The translations under genes were made by a program, and so were the position numbers. Of a DNA stretch of 64,000 bases, positions 27,032-36,389 are shown piece after piece. The notes under the pieces are model-generated. The model did no database searches and had not been told where the DNA came from. It was given only the letters and a program-made list of their open reading frames with translations. The DNA lies in NCBI GenBank assembly GCA_963715825.1, contig CAVQSI010000003.1, positions 1 through 64,000 on the forward strand. The letters are read 5' to 3'. Source of the DNA: Sva-07 sp963715825. GTDB taxonomy: Bacteria; Actinomycetota; Acidimicrobiia; Acidimicrobiales; Ilumatobacteraceae. How positions within the stretch are numbered: the first letter of the stretch is position 1; every line of letters starts with the position of its first letter.

Positions 27032-28327
27032 ATGTCGCACGCCGGTCTCGATCCTGACGCACCGCTCAAGATCGCGTATCTCACCTACCGTGGCAAGCCC
27101 CACGTGGGCGGCCAGGGCGTGTACACCCGCCACCTCACCAAGGCCCTCGCCGACCTCGGCCACAGCGTCGAGGTGTTCGGCGGCCAGCCGTACCCGATCC
27201 TCGACGACCGTGTCACGCTCACCAAGCTCCCGAGCCTCGACACGTTCAACGACTACTTTCCCGGTCGGTTCCCCGGTTTCTGGGAGCTCAAGACCCGCGA
27301 GGACCTCCTCGAAATGGCGTGGTTCATGACCGGCGTGTTCCCCGAGCCGCTGGCCTTCAGCGCCCGCGCCGCCCGTGAACTCAAGCCCCGAGCCGGCGAG
27401 TTCGACCTCGTCCACGACAACCAGTGCCTCGGCTACGGCATCTTGAAGATCGAGGAGAAGATCCCCACGATCGTCACCCTGCACCACCCGATCACCAAGG
27501 ACCGCGAGCTCGAGATGAGCCACGCCAAGACCTTCCCCCGCAAGATGTCGGTCGGCCGCTGGTACTCGTTCGTCAAGATGCAGGGCAAGGTCGCCTCGAA
27601 GATGCCGCGCATCGTCGTGGTCAGCCAGAACTCGATCGACGACATCCACACCGACATGGGCGTCAGCATCGACCGGATGCGCCTCGTGCCGGTCGGTGTC
27701 GACCCCGACCTCTTCAAGCCGCTCGACCACGTCACCCGCAGGCCGGGCCGCCTGATCACGACCGCCTCCGCCGACGTCGCACTGAAGGGGTTGTCGTACC
27801 TGCTCGAAGCAATGGCGAAGCTGCGCACCGAACGTGACGTCACACTCACCATCATCGGCAAGCCCCGCCCCGGGCACTCGATGGATCTGATCGACTCCTA
27901 CGGCCTCGCCCCGCACATCGAGTTCGTGTCCGGCGTGAGCGATGAGCGCATCGTCGAGCTGTATGCCGAGGCCGAGATGGCCGTCGTGCCGAGCCTGTAC
28001 GAGGGGTTCAGCCTTCCCGCCATCGAAGCAATGTGCACCGGCACGCCGCTGGTCGCCACCGACGGCGGTGCACTCCCCGAGGTCACCGGCGCCGACGGCG
28101 AGACCGTGCTCCAGTGCCCCGCCGGCGACAAGGACGCGCTTGCCGCCACCATCGCCCGCGGCCTCGACGACCCGGAGCTGCGCGCGCGCATCGGCGCCGC
28201 CGGTCGTCAACGAGTGCTCGATCGCTGGACCTGGAAGCTGTGCGCCCTGCAGACCGTCGAGCAGTACCGCGAGGTGCTGGCCATGCCTCAGAACGTCGCG
28301 AAACTGCGCGCCAACGGACGGATCTGA
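27032..28327 (+). CDS. Family 4 glycosyltransferase (GT-B fold, 431 aa)
   Basis: This is a cytosolic or membrane-peripheral nucleotide-sugar transferase. The N-terminal domain starts KIAYLTYRGKPHVGGQGVY, a glycine-rich acceptor-side loop. The C-terminal donor domain has KGLSYLLEAMAKLR and PSLYEGFSLPAIEAMCTGTPLVATDGGALPE; the Glu-x7-Glu pattern lies in EGFSLPAIE. It is the first of three genes in one direction with almost no spacing, and the methyltransferase starts one base after its stop. The operon points to a glycolipid or small glycoconjugate; acceptor and sugar are not identifiable. Confidence 0.88.
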   Translation: MSHAGLDPDAPLKIAYLTYRGKPHVGGQGVYTRHLTKALADLGHSVEVFGGQPYPILDDRVTLTKLPSLDTFNDYFPGRFPGFWELKTREDLLEMAWFMTGVFPEPLAFSARAARELKPRAGEFDLVHDNQCLGYGILKIEEKIPTIVTLHHPITKDRELEMSHAKTFPRKMSVGRWYSFVKMQGKVASKMPRIVVVSQNSIDDIHTDMGVSIDRMRLVPVGVDPDLFKPLDHVTRRPGRLITTASADVALKGLSYLLEAMAKLRTERDVTLTIIGKPRPGHSMDLIDSYGLAPHIEFVSGVSDERIVELYAEAEMAVVPSLYEGFSLPAIEAMCTGTPLVATDGGALPEVTGADGETVLQCPAGDKDALAATIARGLDDPELRARIGAAGRQRVLDRWTWKLCALQTVEQYREVLAMPQNVAKLRANGRI

Positions 28328-28328
28328 G

Positions 28329-29060
28329 ATGCTGACGATCAAGTTCGACCAGCTCGGCCTCGCGCCCGGCGACCGTGTCCTCGACGTCGGTGCCGGGTTC
28401 GGCCGCCACGTGTTCGAGTGCGCCCGCCGCGGCGCCGACGTCGTGGCCCTCGACTACGCCGAGGACGAGGTCGTGCAGACCCGAGCCACGCTCGGCGGCA
28501 TGGTCGACGCGGGCGAGATCGACCTCGAACGCTTCAAGGGCGTGCTGCGCGGCGATGCCACCGAGCTGCCCTTCGCCGACGGGTCCTTCGACGTCGTGAT
28601 CACCTCCGAGGTACTCGAACACATCCAGGACGACGTGGCCGCGATCGCCGAGATGGTCCGCGTGCTCAAGCCCGGCGGCCACTTCGCCGCAACCGTCCCG
28701 GCGTGGTTGCCCGAGAAGATCAACTGGATGCTCTCCGACGAGTACCACGCCCCGAAGAGCGAGGGTGGCCACGTCCGCATCTACAGCGCCACCGAGCTGT
28801 CAGCGAAGCTGCGCACGGCCGGCCTCGACCTGCGCGGGCACCATCGGGCCCACGCGTTGCACTCGCCGTACTGGTGGCTCAAGTGCGCCGTCGGACCTCG
28901 CAACGACGACAACCCGGCGGTGAAGAAGTACCGCGAGTTCCTCGAGTGGGACATCATGGAGCAGCCGAAGGCCACCCAGGTCGCCGACCGGGTCCTGTCA
29001 CCGGTGCTCGGCAAGAGCATCGTCTTCTACGGCGTCAAGCAGGAGCATTCGCAGCGGTGA
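28329..29060 (+). CDS. Class I SAM-dependent methyltransferase
   Basis: This is a 243-residue methyltransferase of the UbiE/Methyltransf_11 type. Motif I is VLDVGAGFGRHVFECARRG, the acidic end of strand 2 is VVALDYAEDEV, and motif IV is FDVVITSEVLEHI, followed by LKPGGHFAATVP. The C-terminal 100 residues form a lid-like region (HSPYWWLKCAVGP) typical of enzymes acting on lipids or polyketide-like acceptors. It lies between the glycosyltransferase and a terpene-cyclase-fold protein and overlaps the latter by four bases (GTGA). The substrate is probably the product or precursor of those two enzymes. Confidence 0.88.
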   Translation: MLTIKFDQLGLAPGDRVLDVGAGFGRHVFECARRGADVVALDYAEDEVVQTRATLGGMVDAGEIDLERFKGVLRGDATELPFADGSFDVVITSEVLEHIQDDVAAIAEMVRVLKPGGHFAATVPAWLPEKINWMLSDEYHAPKSEGGHVRIYSATELSAKLRTAGLDLRGHHRAHALHSPYWWLKCAVGPRNDDNPAVKKYREFLEWDIMEQPKATQVADRVLSPVLGKSIVFYGVKQEHSQR

Positions 29061-30073
29061 AGCACGTCGCGCACCTCCCGGGCGTCCTCAGTGCCGACGA
29101 GCTGCAGGCCACCGGCGATCACCTCGTGTCGCTCCAGCTCGACACCGGGATGATTCCCTGGTTCCCCGGCGGGCACTGCGATCCGTGGAACCACGTCGAG
29201 TCGGCAATGGCGCTCGACGTCGCTGGTTTCCACGACGAGGCCGAGCGCGCGTACGACTGGCTGGTCGACACGCAGCGACCCGACGGTTCGTGGCACGCCT
29301 ACTACCACAGCGACGGCTCGGTCGAGGACCCCAAGCTCGACACCAACGTGTGCGCGTACATCGCGACCGGGGTCAGCCATCACCTGCGCCTCACGTGGGA
29401 TCGTGGCTTCGCCGAACGGATCTGGCCGACCGTCGAGCGTGCGCTCGAGTTCGTCCTCGGCCACCGCCGCGACGACGGACTTCCAGTGTGGGCGGTCGAA
29501 GCCGACGCCCGACCGTGGGACTACGCACTGCTGACCGGCACGTCGAGCATCCAGCACTCGCTGCGCTGCGGTGCCCGACTCGGCGAGCGTGTGGGCGAGC
29601 CCCGTCCCCAGTGGATCGAAGCGGCCGACCTGATGGCCGAGGCCGTGCGCAACCGACCAGAGGCGTTCGAGCCCAAGACCCGGTGGGCAATGGACTGGTA
29701 CTACCCGGTGCTCACCGGGGTGCTCACCGGCGAAGCTGCCAAGGCACGGCTGGCCGAGGGCTGGGAAGCGTTCGCGATGGAGGGCCTCGGGATCCGCTGT
29801 GTGAGCGACGAGCCCTGGATCACCGCGTCGGAGACCGCCGAGTGTGCACTGGCTTACGCGTCGATCGGCGACATGTCCACGGCCACCGACCTGCTCACGT
29901 GGACCCGCACGCACCGCCGCGACGACGGCTCGTACTGGACCGGCATCGTGTACCCCGAGCCGGTGCTGTTCCCGTTCGACGAACACACGTCGTACACCGC
30001 CGCCGCCGTCGTGCTCGCCGTCGATGCGATCACCCGCGCCACCCCCGCCAGCGACGTCTTCGTCCCGTTCTGA
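29057..30073 (+). CDS. Prenyltransferase/squalene-cyclase-like alpha-barrel protein
   Basis: This is a 338-residue protein with the alpha/alpha-toroid fold of terpene cyclases and prenyltransferase beta subunits. Repeats with QW-like character are visible: RPDGSWHAYY, RDDGLPVWAVEA and HRRDDGSYWTGIVYP. The cyclase DxDD motif is absent and only a DTN-type acidic patch (KLDTNVCAYI) is seen, so classical cyclase chemistry is doubtful. GTG 29057 overlaps the methyltransferase stop. This three-gene set is tightly coupled and probably makes one product. The role of the toroid protein is open: an enzyme without standard residues, or a lipid binder. Confidence 0.78.
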   Translation: MKHVAHLPGVLSADELQATGDHLVSLQLDTGMIPWFPGGHCDPWNHVESAMALDVAGFHDEAERAYDWLVDTQRPDGSWHAYYHSDGSVEDPKLDTNVCAYIATGVSHHLRLTWDRGFAERIWPTVERALEFVLGHRRDDGLPVWAVEADARPWDYALLTGTSSIQHSLRCGARLGERVGEPRPQWIEAADLMAEAVRNRPEAFEPKTRWAMDWYYPVLTGVLTGEAAKARLAEGWEAFAMEGLGIRCVSDEPWITASETAECALAYASIGDMSTATDLLTWTRTHRRDDGSYWTGIVYPEPVLFPFDEHTSYTAAAVVLAVDAITRATPASDVFVPF

Positions 30074-30083
30074 CCGTTTCGGG

Positions 30084-30591
30084 TCACGGCAGAGTGAACG
30101 TCGTGACCTCGCCGGCGGGCAGTTCGGCGGTGCCGAGTTCCTCGGCCACGACGTAACCGCCGAACGGATTCTCGGGATCCACCATGTTGCCCCGGAAGCC
30201 CACGATCGTTGCGGGCCCGCCCTCGGTGACCTCGAGGGTCAGCACCGCTTCGTCGACGAACACCGTGAACAGCATGCCCTCGGGCCCATCGGTGAGTTGC
30301 CAGGTCTGGTCGAAGTCGTTCTGTTCCACGCCGTCCGCCACCGCAACCACGTTGGCCTCCACCACCGTGCCGGCAGGACCGGAGATCTCGTAGCCGAGCA
30401 CGATCGGGTTGTCGCTGGACGCCACGACCTCGTCGTTCTGCCTCGCCGGCGTCCGCTGTCACGGCGGCAGATTCGGTGAGATCGTCATCCGAGGCGGTGT
30501 CGGAGTCAGAGCCGCAGGCGGCCGATCCGAGCGCGACGACCAGCGCGGTCGCGGCGATCAATCCGGACCATCGTGAACGGTCAGTGCGCAT
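30084..30591 (-). CDS. Lipoprotein of unknown function (one-base frameshift)
   Basis: The ATG at 30591 begins a signal peptide (LIAATALVVALGSAAC, then GSDSD), making it a lipoprotein. The frame changes at about 30433-30450. The span of 508 bases is 3n+1, and the next frame continues NDEVVASSDNPIVLGYEI to the stop at 30084. The mature domain of about 110 residues is beta-rich and has EGMLFTVFVDEAVLTLEV and NPFGGYVV. No known family is recognised. It is the last of four exported-protein genes on this strand. Confidence 0.7.
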
Positions 30592-30630
30592 GGTGCCTCC
30601 AGGGCGGTCGTGGGTGAGCCTCGAGTGTGC

Positions 30631-31173
30631 TCACGGCGAGATCGGCCGGATCGGACTCGAGGCGATCGGGGTGCCGGTCTCGTCGTCAGCGTAGACCGCC
30701 CACGAGTAGCCGTCGGCCACTTCTGGGCCGTCGACCCCGTCCGGTATGGCAACCGCACCGCCGACGTGGGTCTCGGTCTGGTCGGTGATCGTCGACCAGT
30801 AGGGAGCCTCCTCGGCGGTGAACACGATCACCAGGTAGGTCGCCGCACCATCGACCGGTTCCCAACTGAGCAACGGCCGCGTCCCACCTCCCGAGGTGGG
30901 GGTTGTCTGCGTGATCACCTCGGCGTCGGGCACCGCGAGAATTGGCTCCACGGGTGTGGTTTCCGGCGGTGTCGTATCGGGCCGATCCGTCGACTCGGGC
31001 GCCGCTGAATCGGTCGGTTCCGGCGGTGTCGTGTCGACACGCTGCTCCTCGACCGTCGACCCCGTCGACCCCGCGCTGGAATCGTCCGGTGTGCCCGCCG
31101 TGTCGTCGCCACCACCGCAGGAGGCTGCGACCACAACGGCAGCGAGCGCCACGACGAGCGGCCGCCGGATCAT
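30631..31173 (-). CDS. Lipoprotein with Pro/Thr-rich linker and fibronectin-like C-terminus
   Basis: The 180-residue protein starts at ATG 31173, which overlaps the stop of the upstream exported gene (ATGA). The signal peptide ends in a lipobox (VVVAASC, then GGGDD). Residues about 25-80 are a Pro/Thr/Glu/Asp linker (repeated DTTPPE). The C-terminal 90 residues (LLSWEPVDGAATYLVIVF and DGYSWAVYAD) read like a single fibronectin-III-type beta sandwich, a common extracellular interaction module. The function is unknown; translational coupling suggests it works with the preceding gene's product. Confidence 0.75.
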   Translation of the reverse strand: MIRRPLVVALAAVVVAASCGGGDDTAGTPDDSSAGSTGSTVEEQRVDTTPPEPTDSAAPESTDRPDTTPPETTPVEPILAVPDAEVITQTTPTSGGGTRPLLSWEPVDGAATYLVIVFTAEEAPYWSTITDQTETHVGGAVAIPDGVDGPEVADGYSWAVYADDETGTPIASSPIRPISP

Positions 31174-32322
31174 GAGGCCGGTCCGAGCACGAGGATGACG
31201 TCACCCGGTGTCACTTCTCCGAGCGTTTCCATCCCCAGGAGCTGGGCGGTCCGAGCGGTCTCGAGAAGTTCGGCGTCGGTGGTCGTGGCGGGATAGCCGG
31301 CGACCTCGGCGTCCCACTGTTGCTGCACGTCGGCTTCGAGCTGAGCCTGCAGCGCAGCGGCTGCTGCCGGCACCGGCGACCCGGCTCCGATCGCTCCCGA
31401 CCTCAGCGCGACCACGACGATCCGCGAGTTCGTGATCCCCGGCAGCTCGGCGACCAGGCGGGCGAGCGTGTCTTGCGCTGCCAGGGTGAGTTCGGTTGCA
31501 AACGTCGGGTCGGGCGGGCACGGCGACGGTGCGGCCAACTCGGCCTGGAAGCCTTCGACGGCATCGAGGATCGAGAGCGCCCGGCCGATGAACAGGCTGC
31601 GGTTCTCGGAGGTGACGTCGCCGACGCCCTGCGCCCACTCGCCGACGTCGGTGAGGAACTGTTGGATCTCGGCCGCCTGCTCGGTGGCATCGACACCCGT
31701 GCTCGCCGAGAAGTAGCCACGGATGAATTCGTCGAACCCGATCTCGTCGATCTGCTGGCGGATCTCGAGGTCCCAGCGGCCGTAGATCTGCTGGCAGAGC
31801 ACCACCACGTCGGTCAAGGTCTGTTGGAGTTGGTTCGTGTCTGTGGTGGTCGATGACTGGGAGAACCCGGCGACCTCCACGTTCGCAGTGTTCGTCTGGT
31901 TCAGCGAGTCCGGTCAGCGAGTAGTCGCCGGGCGGGCCCGACATCTGTCCGCTTCCGTCGAAGGTTCCACCGCCGGTCACGGCGACGGTGCTGGTGACCC
32001 CACCGGCGCTGGCCGAGAACGCGCCGTCGATCACCTGGGTGCCGTCGATCGACCACTCGCCCGCCATCGTTCCATCCGTCAACGTCAGCGTCAGCGGACC
32101 GCTCCCGTTGACCAGCACGACGAGTGAACCACCCACATCGGCAACGAAGTTCGCCGGGTCGACGCTGAACCCACCGTTGACGGCGATGACACCGCTGAAC
32201 TCACCGCTGGCGACCGGTCCGCCGGTCTGGGCGCTCGACACCGTTCCGACCCCCGCCAGCGAGACGGCGGCCACAACGAACGCGGTGGCGGCCCGGCTCC
32301 ACCGCTTCCATGTGACCCTCAT
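31170..32322 (-). CDS. Exported protein of unknown function (one-base frameshift)
   Basis: The ATG at 32322 begins a signal peptide (RAATAFVVAAVSLAGVG) cut near SSAQ; there is no lipobox. The first domain (about 30-130) is beta-rich and Gly/Ser/Thr-heavy. The second (about 150-380) is helical and contains NQLQQTLTDVVVLCQQIYGRWDLEI and a C-terminal GEVTPGDVILVLGP. The span of 1153 bases is 3n+1. Removing one G near 31913 joins the frames as LTDSLNQTNTANVEVAG. No family is recognised. It is transcribed with the two lipoproteins downstream. Confidence 0.7.
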
Positions 32323-32368
32323 GGCCCTCACCGATCCGCTCGGCGGTGGAATGACTACCAGCGACCAC

Positions 32369-32824
32369 TCAATCGATGACCGCCTCGGGGCAGTTCGCGA
32401 CGGCCCAGTCACCAAGCCGCGCCGCGGCCGGATCGAACTCGCTGATGAGCGCCTCGAACTCGGCAACGTCGTCTTCCGACGCCGTCATCTCGTCGAAGTC
32501 CATGATCTGCGAGGTCAGCTCGGCGATGCTCTGCATGTCGTCGGCGATCTCCGGCGGGGCGATGCTCGCGAGTTGTTCCAATTCGGCCGCGTCGGCGAGC
32601 GGGTCGTCGCTCGCGTCGATGGTGTACGCCGCGAGTGCCGCGCAGAAGTCGCCGCCTCCCGTCGCTTCGTCGGGTGCCTCGTCAGCCTCATCGTCATCGT
32701 CAGCTGACGTTCCGGCGACCGGTGCCGGCTCGGCATCGTCGTCGCTGCCGCATGCGGAGAGCGCGAGCGCCCCGACGAGCAGCGGTGCGGCGACCCATGT
32801 TGCCATCGTCGATCTGTTCGTCAT
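32369..32824 (-). CDS. Small acidic lipoprotein
   Basis: The 151-residue protein starts at ATG 32824 with a signal peptide and lipobox (LVGALALSAC, then GSDDD). A very acidic linker (Asp/Glu, about 35-60) leads to a helical domain with two Cys (GGDFCAALAAYT and VANCPEAVID at the ends), which may form a disulfide outside the cell. Similar helical 'FCAAL..NCP' domains are widespread in actinobacterial lipoproteins and have no assigned function. It is the first gene of the four-gene exported cluster and faces away from the BTAD regulator gene. Confidence 0.8.
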   Translation of the reverse strand: MTNRSTMATWVAAPLLVGALALSACGSDDDAEPAPVAGTSADDDDEADEAPDEATGGGDFCAALAAYTIDASDDPLADAAELEQLASIAPPEIADDMQSIAELTSQIMDFDEMTASEDDVAEFEALISEFDPAAARLGDWAVANCPEAVID

Positions 32825-32955
32825 CGTTGCTGCACTCCCTTGCTCAGCGGTGTACGGAATGTGACACACCGAGGTGAAATTCTGCTGTGAGCACGGGCTA
32901 GGTTCTCCACAGATCTCCTCATGCATTGCACGATCCGGGCGGGGGCCACGACACG

Positions 32956-35900
32956 ATGACGAGTTCTGCGTTCGTCGGCCGCGACCGGGAACTGGCGGCC
33001 CTCGTCGCCTCCCTCCCGCAGGATCGGGCACCCGGTGCGCGACTCTCGCTCGTCACCGGCGAGGCGGGCATCGGCAAGACGCGCCTCGTCACCGAACTCC
33101 AGGCAGCAGCGAGAGCCACCGGACACCACGTTGCGTGGGGCCAGTGCTGGAACGAGACCGGCACGCCGCCGTACTGGCCGTGGACCCAGGCGGTTCGTCG
33201 CCTGCAGGGTGTCACCACCGGTGTCGACCTGGCGAGCCTGGTGAGTCCCGATGCCCGCCCCGACGACGGCGGCCACGCCCGAGCGGACCTCACCACCGCC
33301 GACGCCTTCGCCCTGTTCGACGCGACCACGACCGAATTGGGCCGGTTGGCCGCGCAGGCCCCGTTGCTGATCGTGTTCGACGACCTGCACCGCGCCGACC
33401 CGGACACGCTCCAGCTCATCCGGTTCGTGCTCGACCACCTCCTCGACGCCCCCGTGATGGTGGTGGGCACCTATCGTCCCGAGGAGGGCTCGGATCGCCC
33501 GGACATCGCGGTGCATCTCAACGCCCTTCGTGCCATCGCGCAGACGGTGGACCTCGGCGGACTCGCCGCCGAGGCCGTCGGCGAACTCATCGGTGACACC
33601 GATGCCGCCGAGGGCGTGCTGGCCGTGACGGGCGGCAACCCGCTGTTCGTCGAGCAACTCGTTCGTGCCGGCGCTCTCGCGTCGAAGGCCGCGAACGTGT
33701 CGGCGTCCAACCCGCAGGCGCTCGGCGCCGTCCTCCGGGCCCGCATCGAAGGCCTCGACTCCGACGTCATCGACCTCCTTGCCGTCCTGTCCGTACTCGG
33801 CCCCGGGGCGACGCCCGATGCTGCTGCCGTGCTGCTCGGCGCCGAGCCGGAGGCCCTCGCCGTCACCGACGACACACTTCGACGAACCGGTCTGATCGAG
33901 CCGGATGGCCTGCAGCTCGCGCATCCCCTCGTCGCCGACGCGGTCGCCGCCGTCGTCGCCCCCGATCGGCTGGCTGCGCTCCACTTCGCGGCGGCAGAGC
34001 TCGGTGCGGCCGACGGGACACCCGCAGCGGCGCTGGCCCACCACCTTCGCCTGGCAGGACCGCAACACTGGGCTGCTGCGGTGGACGCATCTCGCGCAGC
34101 AGCCGAGGTAGCGACGGCCTCGTTCTCCCACGCTGCGGCAACCGCGCATCTCAGCCGAGCCCTCGACATCGTCTCGTTGCATCCCGAAGCCGGCGTCACC
34201 CACTTCGAGGTGGCATTCGAGCTTGCTGGGGCGATTCAACGAGCCGATGGCTCCCTCGCCGCCGAACCTGCGTACGAACACGCCCTCGAACTCGCCCGCA
34301 GCCTCGGCGACCCTGCGTTGATCGCTCAGGCGGCCGCCCGCCACGGCATCGCGTTCTTCGCCGACGGTAGTGCCCAGCTCTCTCGGGCAGCCGACTGTCG
34401 CGCTGCGCTCGCCGATACCCCGACCGACGACAGCGCAATCAGAGCCCGACTCCTCGCCCATGTCGTGGCCGCCGACCCGATGGGGCCCGATCGGATGTCG
34501 ATCGCCACCGAGGCCGTTGCCATGGCCCGTCGACTCGACGACCCCGACACGCTCGGCATTGCCCTCATCGCCCAGCAACTCGCCGATCTCGGACCGTCAA
34601 CGCTTCGCACACGACTGCGGTCCAGTCGCGAGATCATCGCGATCGCCGAGACCTGGGGCGACGCAGAACTCGCCATTCGAGGACACTTCATGCTCATGAA
34701 CGCGCTCCTCGAAGCGGGTGACGTGCGCGAACTCGACGCAGCGTTGCTCGCCCAGGATCGCAAGGTCAGCACCGTCGCCGAACGACGCTTCGATCGTCAT
34801 GCCCTCTGGTTCCGATGCATGCGAGCCACGCTCGATGGGCGCGCCGTCGAGGCCGAGCACCTTGCGTCAGCGTGTTTCGAGATCGCCCAGGAGTTGCAGG
34901 ATCCCGACGGGTTCGGCGTCTACACCGGTCAGTACGGAGTGGCACTGTGGCTCCAGGGTCGGCTCCATGAACTCGCACCGGTCTATGTCGATCTCTTGCG
35001 AGACGAGCCCGACGAACCGCTGTGGCCGGCAGTGTTGGGATGGGTGTTGCTCGACGATCAGCCCGAAACCGCCCGCGGCATGCTCGAGTTGTTGCCCCCA
35101 CCGGCTGAGCTGCCACAGGGCATGCACACGCTGCTGAACCTGTTCACCATGGCGGACATCGCGGTGGCCGTTGGTGACGACGATGTCGTCATGCAACTCC
35201 GAGATGTGCTGCTTCCCTACGCCGATCACACCGTGCCCATTGCGATGGGTGCCGCGTTCTTCGGCGTCATCGCCCGCCCCCTCGGGCACCTGGCGGTACG
35301 GCTCGGACGGCTCGACGAGGGCATCGCCCATTTCGAACGGGCAATCCGCATCTCGGCACGAATGGGTGCCCGACCCTGGCTCGCCGACGCCCAGATCGCC
35401 CTCGCCGAAGTGCTCGTCGACGCCGGACGCGGCGACGAGCCCCGAGTACAGATGCTCGTCGCCGAGGCTGCTGCCATCACCGAACGCCACGGATTGGCAG
35501 TGTTCACGCCGCGCCTCGAACGCCTCCACGCACTTCGCGCCGCTGAGGTGGCGGCCCCACCCGCTGCGCCTGAGGCTGCGATCGAGCACGGTGCCGCACG
35601 AGCCAGGGTTGCGGTACTCGGAACCTTCGAAGTCCGCACCGCCGACGGCGCCACCGCCCGTTGGACCTCGCGCAAGGCCCGCTCGCTGCTCAAGATTCTG
35701 GTCGCCCGGCGCGGCACACCGATCGCCCGCGAAGAGCTGATGAGTCTGCTGTGGCCCGACGAGGACCCGGCCGGCCTGGCCAACCGGATGGCGGTTGCCG
35801 TCTCGACGGTCCGTCGCGCCCTCGACCCGGACCGCTCACTTCCGGTCGACGCACTCGTGCGAGCCGACGCCGGGAGCCTTCGCCTGATGACCGACCAGGT

Positions 35901-36330
35901 CGATGTCGACGTCGAGGTGTTCCTCCGACTGGGCGTCGCGGCCCTCGCCGCCCACAACAGCGACCAACCGGACGCACGAGCGCTCCTCGAGGAGGCCGTG
36001 GATGCCTACCACGGCGAGGCGCTGCCCGATGAGCCCTACGAGGCGTGGGCCGAAGCGCTCCGATCAGCCACCACCGCGACCTACGGTGCGCTGCTGCGCG
36101 CCATCGCCACCCGCGCCGCCGACGACCGAGACCCGCTGACCGAATCCGATGCCCTGCGCAAGCTCATCGAACTCGACCCCTACGACGAGCCTGCCTACCT
36201 CGGCCTCATCGAAGCGCTGCGCTCGCTCGGCGCCCACGGCCAGGCGCAGGCCACCCGCGCGCGGTACCTCCACCAGATGGCCGACCTCGGGGTGAACCCA
36301 GCCGCCGACACCGACGCACGTTCCGCCTGA
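32956..36330 (+). CDS. Large AAA-ATPase/TPR regulator with C-terminal OmpR-type DNA-binding and BTAD domains
   Basis: This is a 1124-residue signal-transduction ATPase. The N-terminal AAA_16 domain has FVGRDRELAAL, TGEAGIGKTRLV (about 35-46) and LLIVFDDLHRAD. A long TPR-like helical region covers about 350-860. The C-terminus carries a winged helix (VAVLGTFEVRTADG to EELMSLLWPDEDP, about 881-965) and a bacterial transcriptional activation domain (about 970-1110). In AfsR/SARP proteins the DNA-binding and BTAD parts come first, so the order is reversed here. I chose ATG 32956; TTG 32926 would add ten residues. It is divergent from the exported-protein cluster and may control it (inference). 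Confidence 0.85.
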   Translation: MTSSAFVGRDRELAALVASLPQDRAPGARLSLVTGEAGIGKTRLVTELQAAARATGHHVAWGQCWNETGTPPYWPWTQAVRRLQGVTTGVDLASLVSPDARPDDGGHARADLTTADAFALFDATTTELGRLAAQAPLLIVFDDLHRADPDTLQLIRFVLDHLLDAPVMVVGTYRPEEGSDRPDIAVHLNALRAIAQTVDLGGLAAEAVGELIGDTDAAEGVLAVTGGNPLFVEQLVRAGALASKAANVSASNPQALGAVLRARIEGLDSDVIDLLAVLSVLGPGATPDAAAVLLGAEPEALAVTDDTLRRTGLIEPDGLQLAHPLVADAVAAVVAPDRLAALHFAAAELGAADGTPAAALAHHLRLAGPQHWAAAVDASRAAAEVATASFSHAAATAHLSRALDIVSLHPEAGVTHFEVAFELAGAIQRADGSLAAEPAYEHALELARSLGDPALIAQAAARHGIAFFADGSAQLSRAADCRAALADTPTDDSAIRARLLAHVVAADPMGPDRMSIATEAVAMARRLDDPDTLGIALIAQQLADLGPSTLRTRLRSSREIIAIAETWGDAELAIRGHFMLMNALLEAGDVRELDAALLAQDRKVSTVAERRFDRHALWFRCMRATLDGRAVEAEHLASACFEIAQELQDPDGFGVYTGQYGVALWLQGRLHELAPVYVDLLRDEPDEPLWPAVLGWVLLDDQPETARGMLELLPPPAELPQGMHTLLNLFTMADIAVAVGDDDVVMQLRDVLLPYADHTVPIAMGAAFFGVIARPLGHLAVRLGRLDEGIAHFERAIRISARMGARPWLADAQIALAEVLVDAGRGDEPRVQMLVAEAAAITERHGLAVFTPRLERLHALRAAEVAAPPAAPEAAIEHGAARARVAVLGTFEVRTADGATARWTSRKARSLLKILVARRGTPIAREELMSLLWPDEDPAGLANRMAVAVSTVRRALDPDRSLPVDALVRADAGSLRLMTDQVDVDVEVFLRLGVAALAAHNSDQPDARALLEEAVDAYHGEALPDEPYEAWAEALRSATTATYGALLRAIATRAADDRDPLTESDALRKLIELDPYDEPAYLGLIEALRSLGAHGQAQATRARYLHQMADLGVNPAADTDARSA

Positions 36331-36389
36331 TCCGCCACGCACCGGCGGACGGGTCGTGCGGCAGCCTCGACTGTTACGTTGCTCTGTCG

